DNA of 39,123 nucleotides from positions 1-39,123 of the forward strand of contig JAKSBZ010000045.1 of the NCBI GenBank assembly GCA_022360875.1, in the 5' to 3' direction. Of this stretch, positions 1 through 8,011 are shown piece by piece; position 1 is the stretch's first letter; every line of letters starts with the position of its first letter. The notes under the pieces were generated by a model, which was given only the letters and a program-made list of their open reading frames with translations, was not told the DNA's origin and ran no database searches. The translations under genes were made by a program, and so were the position numbers. This stretch comes from Cytophagales bacterium (GTDB lineage: Bacteria > Bacteroidota > Bacteroidia > Cytophagales > Cyclobacteriaceae).

Positions 1-496
1 GAACCGCGACGGAAATGCTATCGGCGGACTTTCGGTGGGCGAGCCGGCTGAGAAGATGTACGAGATGACAGAATTAGTCAACGAGATACTTCCGGAGGAC
101 AAACCGCGTTATTTAATGGGAGTGGGAACGCCCGCGAACATTTTGGAGAGCATCGCCCGAGGCGTTGACATGCTCGACTGTGTGATGCCGACCCGAAACG
201 CGCGCAACGGAATGCTTTTTACTTCGGAAGGAGTGATCAACATCCGAAACGAGAAGTGGAAAGATGATTTTTCGCCTATCGATCCGGCAGTTGGCGGTTA
301 TGTGAGTACGTTTTACTCGAAAGCGTATCTGCGCCACCTGACGCACGCCAAGGAAATTCTTGCCGCGCAGATAGCCAGCATCCACAACCTGACATTTTAT
401 CTGTGGCTGGTGCGCGAGGCTAGGGAAAAAATCAAAACCGGCGAATTTGCAAGCTGGAAGAACGTGATGGTGGAGCGGGTGAGCCGCCGCCTGTAA
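1..496 (+). CDS. tgt: Queuine tRNA-ribosyltransferase, 3' part (5' end outside window)
   Basis: This is the C-terminal part (about 164 residues, reading frame open from base 2) of the enzyme that exchanges guanine-34 for a queuine precursor in GUN-anticodon tRNAs. The visible start-like GTG at 35 lies inside the conserved motif GGLSVGEP, so the gene begins upstream of the window. The active-site block GVDMLDCVMPTRNARNG is intact; by family homology the Asp encoded at 176-178 is the nucleophile. The family's usual zinc site (three Cys in a CxCxxC cluster plus a His) is not intact: where the cysteines should lie the sequence reads DPAVGGYVSTFY, although the later IHNL histidine is present. The tail SIHNLTFYLWLVREAREKI is typical. 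The family is soluble and cytoplasmic. The next gene is an LptF/LptG permease in the same direction, 245 bases away. Confidence 0.96.
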   Translation, partial: NRDGNAIGGLSVGEPAEKMYEMTELVNEILPEDKPRYLMGVGTPANILESIARGVDMLDCVMPTRNARNGMLFTSEGVINIRNEKWKDDFSPIDPAVGGYVSTFYSKAYLRHLTHAKEILAAQIASIHNLTFYLWLVREAREKIKTGEFASWKNVMVERVSRRL

Positions 497-519
497 GCGA
501 TTTTTATAGAAACAAAATC

Positions 520-560
520 AGGATTTTCCGGCGCGGGTCATAAAACTCGCGCCTTCCTGA
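520..560 (+). terminator. Hairpin after tgt, possible weak terminator
   Basis: An 8-bp GC-rich stem (530-537 with 546-553, one G-T pair) has an 8-base loop and is extended by an outer CAGGA/TCCTG pairing. It stands 33 bases after the tgt stop. It lacks a proper T run, so it may be an RNA 3'-end stabiliser instead of a true intrinsic terminator. Confidence 0.35.
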
Positions 561-708
561 ATTTTCAGACGGGATGCTTTCTTTGGGTCTGGCACAGTTG
601 CAGGTTTTTAATAAATCTGTTGTCATCTATACGATGTTTGTTGTACGCTAGCAGAAGTTTTGCGCTTAAATAAAATGTGACAGTCTGCTCTTTTATTCTG
701 GAAAGCTT

Positions 709-716
709 TATTTTTG
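709..716 (+). promoter_or_regulatory. Possible -7 box of the LptG-like gene
   Basis: TATTTTTG matches the Bacteroidota -7 consensus TAnnTTTG and lies 25 bases before the ATG at 742. I find no good TTTG element at the expected upstream distance, so the call is weak. Confidence 0.3.
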
Positions 717-741
717 GATTTTCTAAAAAATACCCAACTAA

Positions 742-1818
742 ATGCTTAAAACACTCGACCGATACATCATTCGAAAGTTTTTGGTAACCTATTGCTTTGT
801 TGTGTTGCTTATTGTGTCTATAGTCTGTGTTATTGACTTAGCGGAAAACAACATTAAGTATCTGGAGCATAATGCGCCCTTCAATGAAATTCTAGGATAC
901 TACGGAAACTTTGCCATCTGGATTGCCAACTACATTACCCCGCTTACCATTTTCATTGCTTCGGTGTTTGTGACTTCCCAGCTGGCCGGAAGAACGGAAG
1001 TGATTGCCATCTTGAGCAGCGGCGTGAGTTATCCGCGGCTTGTGCGGCCCTACATAATAGGGAGTGTTTTTGTTGCCGTGCTCAGTTTTTATATGAATGG
1101 ATGGGTGATTCCGGACACCAACAAAGAACGGCTGCATTTCGAGAACGAGTACCGGAGAAACAAGCATTATTTCAGTGACCGCGACGTGCATATCAAGCTC
1201 GGTCCCTCTCAGTATTTGTACATCAAGACTTACCGCACCGGCAGCGATTCGGCTACGGAGATAACACTTGAAGAAATTGAAGGAAACAAATTGTTTTCCA
1301 AGCTCAGCGCCCGCCGCATGGAATGGCAAACCGACACCAACAAGTGGCGTCTGAAAGACTGGAGAAAAACGGTGTTTGATGGAAAAAAGGAGATCATTAC
1401 CCAGGGCAACAAGCTGGATACGGCGCTGAACATTTCACCAAAGTATTTTGCGAGCAAGTACCGCGTGAACGAGTCGCTGACCATGAAGGAACTCAATGCT
1501 TATATTGACGATTTGCAACTCCGGGGTGCGGAGAATGTGATTATTTTTCAGGTGGAAAAAATTACGCGCTACACAGCGCCGTTTGCCATACTCATTCTGA
1601 CTTTCATGGGCGTTGTGGTGGCTTCCAAAAAGTCCCGCCAGGGTGCGGGCGTACAGATTGCCACGGGGTTTGTGCTGGCTTTTGTGTATATCATCTTTTT
1701 TACCTTTTCACGAACCCTGGCCGAGTCGAAATCAATGAATGCCTACATAGCTGTATGGCTTCCCAATATTATTTTTATGGGAATAGGCGTTTACCTCTAC
1801 TTCAAGGCGCCGAAATAA
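742..1818 (+). CDS. LptF/LptG (YjgP/YjgQ) family permease
   Basis: This 358-residue inner-membrane protein has the layout of the LPS-export permeases LptF and LptG, which with the ATPase LptB extract lipopolysaccharide and pass it to LptC and LptA. Three N-terminal membrane segments (about residues 15-35, 56-78 and 100-118) and three C-terminal ones (about 277-295, 304-324 and 332-353) flank a large soluble periplasmic region of about 150 residues, as expected for the beta-jellyroll domain. The family signature region TPLTIFIASVFVTSQLAGR lies in the second segment. Length is normal. The first Met follows a possible -7 box closely. Location directly after tgt is common in Bacteroidota. Whether it acts as LptF or LptG cannot be decided from this gene alone. 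Confidence 0.92.
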   Translation: MLKTLDRYIIRKFLVTYCFVVLLIVSIVCVIDLAENNIKYLEHNAPFNEILGYYGNFAIWIANYITPLTIFIASVFVTSQLAGRTEVIAILSSGVSYPRLVRPYIIGSVFVAVLSFYMNGWVIPDTNKERLHFENEYRRNKHYFSDRDVHIKLGPSQYLYIKTYRTGSDSATEITLEEIEGNKLFSKLSARRMEWQTDTNKWRLKDWRKTVFDGKKEIITQGNKLDTALNISPKYFASKYRVNESLTMKELNAYIDDLQLRGAENVIIFQVEKITRYTAPFAILILTFMGVVVASKKSRQGAGVQIATGFVLAFVYIIFFTFSRTLAESKSMNAYIAVWLPNIIFMGIGVYLYFKAPK

Positions 1819-1910
1819 ACTGCTGAGCGAAACGGTATGTTTCATGCGGGAATGTTTGTTTTCTGAAAAAATCTGTTTTACCGGGACGAAGTCCATACTA
1901 GCCATTGTTA

Positions 1911-2819
1911 ATGCTGAAAGATTATCTGCACTTACACTTTATTGTTTTTATCTGGGGTTTCACTGCTGTTTTGGGCGTGCTTATTTCAATTCCGGCCGTG
2001 GAGGCGGTGTTTTACAGAACACTGATTGCCGCGGTTACGCTGGGCTTGTGGGTGTGTGCAAGCAAACGGCTGTCGTTTCGGCTCAAGAAAAGGGACGCAA
2101 TGAAAATGCTGGGCACGGGAATGATTATTGGTGCGCACTGGATGTTTTTCTTTGCCGCAGCCGAAGTGGCCAACGCTTCGGTTTGCTTGGCGGGATCCGC
2201 CACCTGCGCGCTCTGGACAAGTCTTTTAGAGCCTCTGCTGACCGGTAAAAAGCTTCGGTTTACGGAAGTCTTTTTGGGAATGGTTGTAATTGTCGGGCTG
2301 TATGTGATTTTTCTCTTTCAGTTCAATCACGCTTTGGGACTGGCCTTTGGTATAATGGCCGCGGTACTGGCCGCTGTATTTACAATTTTCAATTCAAAGC
2401 TCAGCAAAGGGTACCATCATCTTGTAATCACCTTCTACGAAATGGTCGGTGCCTGCCTGGCGGTAGTTTTGTTTTTCCCGGTTTACGCGCATTTTTTTGC
2501 CGAAGGTCAAACGCTTCGCTTGGTTCCCGGCGGCATGGACTGGATTTATCTGAGCGTGCTTGCTTTGCTCTGTACCGTATATGCTTATTCGGCTTCGGTA
2601 GAATTGATGAAGCGTATTTCTGCCTTTGCAATGAATCTTTCGGTGAATCTGGAGCCTGTGTACGGAATGCTGCTGGCTGTTTATTTTCTGAATGAAGATA
2701 AGGACATGAATGAGGGTTTTTATCTGGGAACCCTGATGATTTTGGTGTCGGTCGTTGCTTATCCGCTTGTTATTCATTTTCAGAAAATGAAGCGAAAACA
2801 AAAGTATGTAAAGGCCTGA
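1911..2819 (+). CDS. EamA/DMT-family transporter
   Basis: A 302-residue, highly hydrophobic protein with about ten predicted membrane segments in two similar halves, the layout of the drug/metabolite transporter superfamily (EamA domains). The N-terminal motif FIVFIWGFTAVLG and the second-half motif FAMNLSVNLEPVYGMLLAVYFLNE (residue block after the middle of the protein, quoted here only in part as NLEPVYGMLLA) are characteristic. Substrate cannot be inferred; family members export amino acids, metabolites or drugs. The reading frame extends to a TTG at 1905, but the ATG at 1911 is the likelier start. It follows the LptG-like gene by about 90 bases and may be cotranscribed. A second, distinct EamA gene lies at 25199-26116. 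Confidence 0.88.
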   Translation: MLKDYLHLHFIVFIWGFTAVLGVLISIPAVEAVFYRTLIAAVTLGLWVCASKRLSFRLKKRDAMKMLGTGMIIGAHWMFFFAAAEVANASVCLAGSATCALWTSLLEPLLTGKKLRFTEVFLGMVVIVGLYVIFLFQFNHALGLAFGIMAAVLAAVFTIFNSKLSKGYHHLVITFYEMVGACLAVVLFFPVYAHFFAEGQTLRLVPGGMDWIYLSVLALLCTVYAYSASVELMKRISAFAMNLSVNLEPVYGMLLAVYFLNEDKDMNEGFYLGTLMILVSVVAYPLVIHFQKMKRKQKYVKA

Positions 2820-2890
2820 AACAGGAGTTGCTTGCAGAAGCGGCCTGAGATGTGAAAAATCACTGCCGGCAATTAAAGTTGTGCTATAAG

Positions 2891-2950
2891 TTAGCTTAGC
2901 CGTCGGTTGTGAAACATAGCTGTGAATAATAAAAGGTACGAAGTACATAC
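2891..2950 (+). repeat. Dispersed ~60-bp repeat, copy A
   Basis: This block aligns without gaps to 4607-4666 over about 58 positions, with roughly 16 differences. Shared cores include TGAAAC and the palindromic GTACGAAGTAC (2936-2946). Both copies have the same orientation and each lies upstream of a gene, one on each side of the sulfatase maturase gene. Confidence 0.6.
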
Positions 2951-2993
2951 TCTATTAAATCGTGAGCGATCTTCTATTCCCGGACATATTCTT

Positions 2994-3001
2994 TATATTT
3001 G
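2994..3001 (+). promoter_or_regulatory. Possible -7 box before the sulfatase maturase
   Basis: TATATTTG fits TAnnTTTG. The -33 element is not recognisable, and the leader to the ATG at 3148 would be about 140 bases. Confidence 0.35.
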
Positions 3002-3147
3002 GAGGGCAGGGCGCTGCGTTGCTGTCTGCCAACGTTATGTGTGCAAAATGCCGGAGGATTGATTGACATTTTTTTCTTGTCCCTGCCTGAACTCCATGCA
3101 AAAAAACAACTCTTATTATCAGGACTTTGTCCTTAACCCTGTGTGAG

Positions 3148-4470
3148 ATGACTGTAGTAAATTTTTTAGAGAGCGAGAAAAAAATAAAGGGGAAAAAGCA
3201 TTTTCACGTGATGAGCAAGCCTATCGGGCCTATCTGCAATCTCGACTGCACTTATTGCTATTATCTGGAAAAGGAAAACATCTATGATGAGAAGAAGGGA
3301 ACGCCTTCAAAATTCAGAATGGATGAGAAAACCCTGGAGATATTTATCCGGAAGTACATCGAAGAGCAGCCCAAGGAAGCCGGCAAGGTTTTGTTTACCT
3401 GGCACGGCGGAGAGCCGACTCTTATGGGGCTTGACTATTTCAAAACAATTGCTTCGCTGCAGAAAAAATATGCCGGGGGAAGGCAGATTGAGAACAGCTT
3501 GCAGACCAACGGCGTGACGATAAACGACGAATGGGCGCGTTTTTTCGCCGAGGAAAACTGGCTGGTCGGCCTTTCGATTGACGGCCCGCAGGAGTTTCAT
3601 GACGCTTACCGTCCCAACAAGGGAGGCAAGGGGACATTTGACCAGGTAATGCGCGCAGTGAAGCTTTTTCAGAAACACGGAACGCCCTATAACACGCTTA
3701 CGGTGGTTAACGACCGGAACGTCCGGCATCCCAAGCGCGTGTACGAGTTTCTGAAGAATGTAGGTAGCACTTTTATGCAGTTTCTGCCCGTTCAGGAAAT
3801 TATGGCCGTTGCGCCCGATGCGCCCCTTCAGCTGGTTCACCCGGACTACAAGCATGAATCGCGGGTTACCAAGGAAAGCGTGGATCCGGAAGCTTTCGGC
3901 GATTTTCTGATCGGGGTGTTCAACGAATGGGTGCAGCGCGATGTCGGGAGCGTTTTCGTTCAGCATTTTGATGTTGCCCTGGAGGCATGGTGCGGTTTCA
4001 GGCCGAGTTTGTGCATTTTTGCGCCCACCTGCGGCGATGCGCTGGCTATGGAGCACAACGGCGATGTTTACAGCTGCGACCACTATGTTTATCCAGAATA
4101 CAAAATAGGGAATATCCTTGAGGAGGACTTTCAGGATTTCATCAAATCCGTAAAGCAGGAGCGGTTTGGCTTAGACAAGGAGCAGTCGCTGCCTCTTCAG
4201 TGCCGCGATTGCAAGTACCTGATGGCATGCAACGGAGAGTGTCCTAAGCACCGTTTCGGCACGAGCCGCGACGGAGAGAAAATCGCCTATCTTTGCAAAG
4301 GCTACTACAAGTATTTCCAGCACATTGAGCCTTATATGGAAGTGATGGCAAAACTGCTGCATATGGAACGTCCGCCAGCCGAGATAATGGGAATGATCGC
4401 TGAGCAGAAGAGGCAGGAGAAAGCGCTTCGGAAGCAGGAGAAAAAGGCGAAAAAGAAAAGCCGGCGATAA
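3148..4470 (+). CDS. Anaerobic sulfatase-maturating enzyme-type radical SAM protein
   Basis: A 440-residue radical SAM/SPASM protein. The motif CNLDCTYC (Cys30, Cys34, Cys37 from the ATG at 3148) binds the SAM-cleaving 4Fe-4S cluster. The segment WHGGEPTLMGLDYF and the LQTNGV motif follow. The C-terminal SPASM region carries many cysteines (for example CGDALAMEHNGDVYSCDH and CRDCKYLMACNGECPKHRF), which bind two auxiliary clusters in the anSME family. These enzymes convert an active-site Cys or Ser of a sulfatase to formylglycine, in the cytoplasm and without oxygen. The C-terminus is Lys-rich. No sulfatase gene lies in the window, so the client must be elsewhere. An upstream TTG at 3127 is in frame, but the ATG is preferred. 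Other SPASM maturases are related; the substrate call rests on overall motif similarity. Confidence 0.88.
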   Translation: MTVVNFLESEKKIKGKKHFHVMSKPIGPICNLDCTYCYYLEKENIYDEKKGTPSKFRMDEKTLEIFIRKYIEEQPKEAGKVLFTWHGGEPTLMGLDYFKTIASLQKKYAGGRQIENSLQTNGVTINDEWARFFAEENWLVGLSIDGPQEFHDAYRPNKGGKGTFDQVMRAVKLFQKHGTPYNTLTVVNDRNVRHPKRVYEFLKNVGSTFMQFLPVQEIMAVAPDAPLQLVHPDYKHESRVTKESVDPEAFGDFLIGVFNEWVQRDVGSVFVQHFDVALEAWCGFRPSLCIFAPTCGDALAMEHNGDVYSCDHYVYPEYKIGNILEEDFQDFIKSVKQERFGLDKEQSLPLQCRDCKYLMACNGECPKHRFGTSRDGEKIAYLCKGYYKYFQHIEPYMEVMAKLLHMERPPAEIMGMIAEQKRQEKALRKQEKKAKKKSRR

Positions 4471-4606
4471 GGCTTGTGTTGAGTTTGACGTTCAGGCGCT
4501 GAAGAGCTGTGTGAATTGGCTTTGTTGGCGTTTTGTTTTTTTATTTTCTTCATTATGAATAGTTTTGAAGGAAATAATACGCCAGTAATTTAACTTATGT
4601 TATTAT

Positions 4607-4666
4607 TTAGTTAAATCGTTGGCTATGAAACGTAACTGAAGATAATACAAAGTACGAAGTACTTAA
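4607..4666 (+). repeat. Dispersed ~60-bp repeat, copy B
   Basis: Partner of 2891-2950, same orientation. In this copy the core is a perfect AGTAC-GAA-GTACT inverted repeat (4651-4663). A 7-bp inverted repeat, ATTTAAC/GTTAAAT (4588-4594 and 4610-4616), overlaps its left edge. It ends about 75 bases before the SPOR lipoprotein gene. Confidence 0.6.
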
Positions 4667-4739
4667 ATTTCATTTTTCGGACTTAACCAAAAATTGTTGC
4701 TCTTGCCGGGAGCTGTTCATTGCAAATTATCTTGTTCCT

Positions 4740-5258
4740 ATGAAAAAACTATTTTTCTTGTCGGTTTTGTTGGTATTGCTGGAAGCCTGTGCACCCCAGA
4801 AACAGCTCAGAAGGACGTCTTATTCCGAGGACCTGAGCAGTTATCTGCCGAATCTGCAGGCGGAAGCGGCAAAAGTGGAAATGAAGCACAAACCCTCTTT
4901 GGATTCTGTTCGGGAAGAGCGCGCTCCTATCGGTACCATAAACGAGTCGCTTGAGAAACAATACGAGATTTTTGCCATGCGCAACATCGGCAAGGCCAGT
5001 ACTTATTATTCTATTCAGATTTATTCGGGGGAAGACAGGGGCCGGGCAAATGCCGCGCGAAGCAAGCTGATTCTCAATTTCCCGCATCTGCGGCCTGTGC
5101 TGCAGTGGCAGTCGCCGATTTACCGCGTGCGCGTTGGGCGGTTCTATGACCGGCTGGACGCTTACAAGATGCTTTCTGAAATCCGCAAAGTCTTCCCGCT
5201 GGCCAAGTCCTTTCCGGAAAAAGTAGTGCTTTCCGATGAGCTGCTTGAAAACGAATAA
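4740..5258 (+). CDS. SPOR-domain lipoprotein
   Basis: A 172-residue protein with a lipoprotein signal peptide: a short hydrophobic run, then LLEAC with the lipidated Cys at 17. Residues about 85-160 form a SPOR domain: YYSIQIYSGEDRGRANAARS at the start and YRVRVGRFYDRLDAYKML in the second half match the two repeats of that fold. SPOR domains bind denuded peptidoglycan glycan strands, often at the division septum, so an envelope or division role is likely; the precise partner is unknown. The start ATG directly precedes the signal peptide. The gene stands alone between the sulfatase maturase and a convergent minus-strand gene. Confidence 0.88.
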   Translation: MKKLFFLSVLLVLLEACAPQKQLRRTSYSEDLSSYLPNLQAEAAKVEMKHKPSLDSVREERAPIGTINESLEKQYEIFAMRNIGKASTYYSIQIYSGEDRGRANAARSKLILNFPHLRPVLQWQSPIYRVRVGRFYDRLDAYKMLSEIRKVFPLAKSFPEKVVLSDELLENE

Positions 5259-5284
5259 CTGGAGTGCCGCTCCTGCGGTTGCCT

Positions 5285-5319
5285 AAAAAAAATCGGTCGG
5301 GCAGCGATTGCCCAGCCGG
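5285..5319 (-). terminator. Intrinsic terminator of the WxxGxW gene
   Basis: On the minus strand a GGGCA/TGCCC stem (5299-5303 with 5309-5313), extended by CGG/CCG, is followed by eight T (5285-5292 on the plus strand read as A). It ends the minus-strand unit 22 bases past its last stop. Confidence 0.65.
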
Positions 5320-5341
5320 CTGCTTCGAAAAGCAAAATCTG

Positions 5342-5659
5342 TTATCTTCGGTATACTGTGCGCCAGTGTCCTTCAATCCATATGTAGCCTCTTCGGGTTT
5401 CGCGCCAGTGGCCGGGAATCCATCGCTGTCTGGGTCTTTTCACTATCCAGTGTCCCGGACGCCAGATGTAGCGCTGGTGTCTTTGGCTCCATTTCCAGTA
5501 GGGCTTTACCCAGATGTATCCTTTTTTCGGAGGAGGTGGAGCAGGCGGCGCGCTAGGAGGAGTGGGTTTTATTTTTATGACAACTTGCGCTTCGGCTATA
5601 CCGGGCATGGCCATGGAGGCAAAAAAGAACAAACCCGCGATTAATACCCACTTCTTCAT
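5342..5659 (-). CDS. Small secreted WxxGxW (YXWXGXW) repeat protein
   Basis: A 105-residue protein with a signal peptide (cleavage likely after AEA at residue 24), a Pro-rich linker (about 31-44) and then a basic domain of repeated YIW...GHW units: GYIWVKPYWKW, RYIWRPGHW, RWIPGHW and GYIWIEGHW. This matches the YXWGXW/WxxGxW repeat proteins found widely in Gram-negative bacteria; their function is not established. The net charge is strongly positive (many Arg and Lys), which would suit binding to envelope polymers, but that is inference. It lies 56 bases downstream of recF on the same strand, with its own terminator. A perfect inverted repeat TTACTTT/AAAGTAA (5678-5693) sits just upstream of its start. 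Confidence 0.85.
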   Translation of the reverse strand: MKKWVLIAGLFFFASMAMPGIAEAQVVIKIKPTPPSAPPAPPPPKKGYIWVKPYWKWSQRHQRYIWRPGHWIVKRPRQRWIPGHWRETRRGYIWIEGHWRTVYRR

Positions 5660-5677
5660 CTTGTGCCGATCGTTTGA

Positions 5678-5693
5678 TTACTTTAAAAAGTAA
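5678..5693 (-). promoter_or_regulatory. Perfect 7-bp inverted repeat between recF and the WxxGxW gene
   Basis: TTACTTT-AA-AAAGTAA is a perfect inverted repeat about 20 bases before the WxxGxW start codon. It has no T run on the minus strand, so an operator or mRNA element is more plausible than a terminator. Confidence 0.3.
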
Positions 5694-5715
5694 GAGCAAA
5701 AAGGATGAAAAAAGT

Positions 5716-6810
5716 TTAATTTATTAATTCATCAACGGCAAAAAAGCGCTTGTCTGCATTGATGTGTTCGAAGAGCCGCTGCGTGCGTTCCGCTCGGGCG
5801 TCGGTTACGAAAATCTGTCCGAAGGAGTCTTTGGAAACCATTTCCATCAGTTTTCGAATGCGCCGGTCGTCAAGCTTGTCGAAGATGTCGTCCAGCAGCA
5901 GCACGGGCTTAAAGCCTTTGTGTCTGCTGATCATGTCGAACTGGGCAAGCTTCAGGGCAATCAGGAAAGATTTCTGCTGCCCCTGTGAGCCGAATTTTTT
6001 GAGCGGATAGCCGCTGATCCGGAAATTGAAATCGTCTTTGTGTATGCCTGCGGCGGTTCGGAGCAGGTACAGGTCTTTTTGAAGGTTCTGGTGAAGCAGG
6101 TCGGTCATGTCCTGTGTCAGCAACGAGGATTTATACTCGATCTCGACTTGCTCGGCATCATCGGACAGCACGCAGTAATGCTGTTCGAACACCGGAAGGA
6201 ATTCTTCTGCAAAGGTTTTTCGCTTTTCGAAAATCGGCTGGCCGCAGTCGATAAGTTTTCCGTCGTAAAATTCCAGCAGATCGGCGTCGAAGTAGCGTTT
6301 TTCATTGAACTGCTTGAGCAGCGAGTTGCGGTTTTTCAGCGTGTGGTTGTACTGGATCAGGTGCCGCAGGAAATCCGGATCAATCTGAGCCATCATGCTG
6401 TCGAAGAATTTTCTCCGGGCCTCGCTGCCTTCCCGGATGATGTCCGTGTCGTTGGGGGCAATCATCACAGTCGGGAACAGCCCGATGTGCTGGCTTAATT
6501 TCTCGTGCGGAACCCTGTTTACCGAAAGTATTTTTTTTTCGCCGGCTTTCAGGCTGCAGCAGACTTCCTTTTCCTCGTCTTGCAGCACGAAGTTCCCTTT
6601 TACCATGAACAAAGCCTCTTGATGCCGGATATTCTGGGAGTCGATGAGGTTGAATGCGCTTTTGCCCATCGACAGATAATGTATCGCGTCCAATAAGTTT
6701 GTTTTACCGCATCCGTTGCTTCCGGTAAGCCCGTTGATTTGGGCTGAAAAGGAGAACTCGGCGCTGGAGTAGTTTTTAAAATTAAATAAACTTATATTTT
6801 TGAGAAACAT
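5716..6810 (-). CDS. recF: DNA replication and repair protein RecF
   Basis: A 364-residue SMC-like ATPase of normal length. It has Walker A GSNGCGKT (30-37), the ABC signature FGSQGQQKS (from about 273) and Walker B VLLLDDIFDKLD (from about 303). The start MFLKNISLFNFKNY is the family's typical N-terminus. RecF, with RecO and RecR, loads RecA at single-strand gaps. It is divergent from pdhA with 120 bases between, which must hold both promoters. The WxxGxW gene follows on the same strand. Confidence 0.95.
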   Translation of the reverse strand: MFLKNISLFNFKNYSSAEFSFSAQINGLTGSNGCGKTNLLDAIHYLSMGKSAFNLIDSQNIRHQEALFMVKGNFVLQDEEKEVCCSLKAGEKKILSVNRVPHEKLSQHIGLFPTVMIAPNDTDIIREGSEARRKFFDSMMAQIDPDFLRHLIQYNHTLKNRNSLLKQFNEKRYFDADLLEFYDGKLIDCGQPIFEKRKTFAEEFLPVFEQHYCVLSDDAEQVEIEYKSSLLTQDMTDLLHQNLQKDLYLLRTAAGIHKDDFNFRISGYPLKKFGSQGQQKSFLIALKLAQFDMISRHKGFKPVLLLDDIFDKLDDRRIRKLMEMVSKDSFGQIFVTDARAERTQRLFEHINADKRFFAVDELIN

Positions 6811-6872
6811 TAATCCTTGAATTGAAAGTGGTTGTTTTTTAATTAATTTCGCACATTAAGGATCAAATGTAA

Positions 6873-6887
6873 AGAACCTTGGGTTCT
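6873..6887 (+). promoter_or_regulatory. Hairpin/palindrome in the pdhA leader
   Basis: AGAACC-TTG-GGTTCT is a perfect 6-bp inverted repeat 43 bases before the pdhA start, in the recF-pdhA divergent gap. It could be an operator; there is no T run. Confidence 0.3.
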
Positions 6888-6930
6888 GAAAAAAACAAAC
6901 AAAATAAAACAATAGCACAAATTAGTAACT

Positions 6931-7938
6931 ATGGCAAAAGCAAAGACTTCTAGCAAGTTTTCGAAAGAGACTTACATGACGTGGTACGAGCAAATGCTGC
7001 TGATGAGACGATTCGAGGAGAAAGCCGGCCAGCTTTACGGCCAGCAGAAAATCCGCGGATTCTGCCACCTGTATATAGGACAGGAAGCCTGTGTGGCGGG
7101 CGCTGTGTCTGCTCTTGAGAAAGACGACAAGTATATAACCTCGTACAGAGACCACGCTCATCCGCTGGCTTTGGGGACCGAACCGAAGCGGATTATGGCA
7201 GAGCTGTACGGGAAAGCCACGGGCGTATCGAAGGGCAAAGGCGGTTCGATGCATATGTTCGACAAGGAAGTGGGATTCGTAGGAGGCCACGGAATAGTAG
7301 GCGGGCAAGTGCCTTTGGCCGCCGGACTGGGTTTCGCGGAAATGTACAACGAAACCGGCAAGCTCTGCATCTGCTACATGGGCGACGGCGCTGTGCGCCA
7401 GGGAGCGTTTCACGAAGCGCTGAACATCGCCATGACCATGAAGATTCCCGTGATTTTCGTGATTGAGAACAACGGTTATGCAATGGGGACCTCGGTGGCT
7501 CGCACCTCAAATGTGACAGAGCTCAACCGCCTGGCTGACAGTTATAATATGCCGAACGAATCGGTGGATGCTATGCGTCCGGAGGATGTGCATATCGCAG
7601 TGGAAAAAGCGGCGAAAAGAGCGCGCAGGGGAGACGGACCAACGCTCCTGGAGTTCAGAACTTACCGCTACAAAGGCCATTCGATGTCCGATCCGGCTAA
7701 GTACCGAACCAAGGAAGAACTCGCTCAGTACAAGGCCAAGGATCCGATTGACCATTGCCATGATGTGATTGTGGAAAATAAATGGGCTGCGGAAGAGGAA
7801 TTGAAAGCAATTGACAAGCGCATTAAAGCCAGGGTGTTGGATGCGGTGAAGTTTGCGGAAGAATCTCCGTTCCCTGAGCCGGGCGAGGTATACAAAGACG
7901 TTTACATGCAAGAGGATTATCCGTTTGCAAAGGATTGA
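6931..7938 (+). CDS. pdhA: Pyruvate dehydrogenase E1 component, alpha subunit
   Basis: A 335-residue thiamine-diphosphate enzyme subunit. The ThDP/Mg motif starts with GDGAVRQG (151-158) and ends with ENNGYAMGT (NN at 180-181), the expected spacing. The HxGIVG-type loop VGGHGIVGGQVPL and the flexible active-site loop YRYKGHSMSDPAKYR are present. With E1 beta it decarboxylates pyruvate and reductively acetylates the lipoyl group of E2. Length and motifs favour pyruvate over branched-chain 2-oxoacids, but that distinction is partly inference. The usual E2 gene does not follow: a strong terminator at 8012-8045 closes the unit. Divergent neighbour: recF. Confidence 0.93.
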   Translation: MAKAKTSSKFSKETYMTWYEQMLLMRRFEEKAGQLYGQQKIRGFCHLYIGQEACVAGAVSALEKDDKYITSYRDHAHPLALGTEPKRIMAELYGKATGVSKGKGGSMHMFDKEVGFVGGHGIVGGQVPLAAGLGFAEMYNETGKLCICYMGDGAVRQGAFHEALNIAMTMKIPVIFVIENNGYAMGTSVARTSNVTELNRLADSYNMPNESVDAMRPEDVHIAVEKAAKRARRGDGPTLLEFRTYRYKGHSMSDPAKYRTKEELAQYKAKDPIDHCHDVIVENKWAAEEELKAIDKRIKARVLDAVKFAEESPFPEPGEVYKDVYMQEDYPFAKD

Positions 7939-8011
7939 TTCCTGAGGGCATTTTCCGATAAGCATATTTTTTTATGAAGGGGAAATCCCAGCAAAAAAAA
8001 TGCTGAAAGAG

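Larger units (their letters stand above)
2820..3147. other. 328-base gene-free stretch before the sulfatase maturase
   Basis: No credible gene. It holds copy A of a repeat (2891-2950) and a possible -7 box (2994-3001). Minus-strand reading frames here are shadows running back into the transporter gene. Confidence 0.6.

Noticed and set aside
3307..4083. 258-codon minus-strand frame opposite the sulfatase maturase
   Set aside because: It is a shadow of the radical SAM gene; the sense strand carries all the family motifs.
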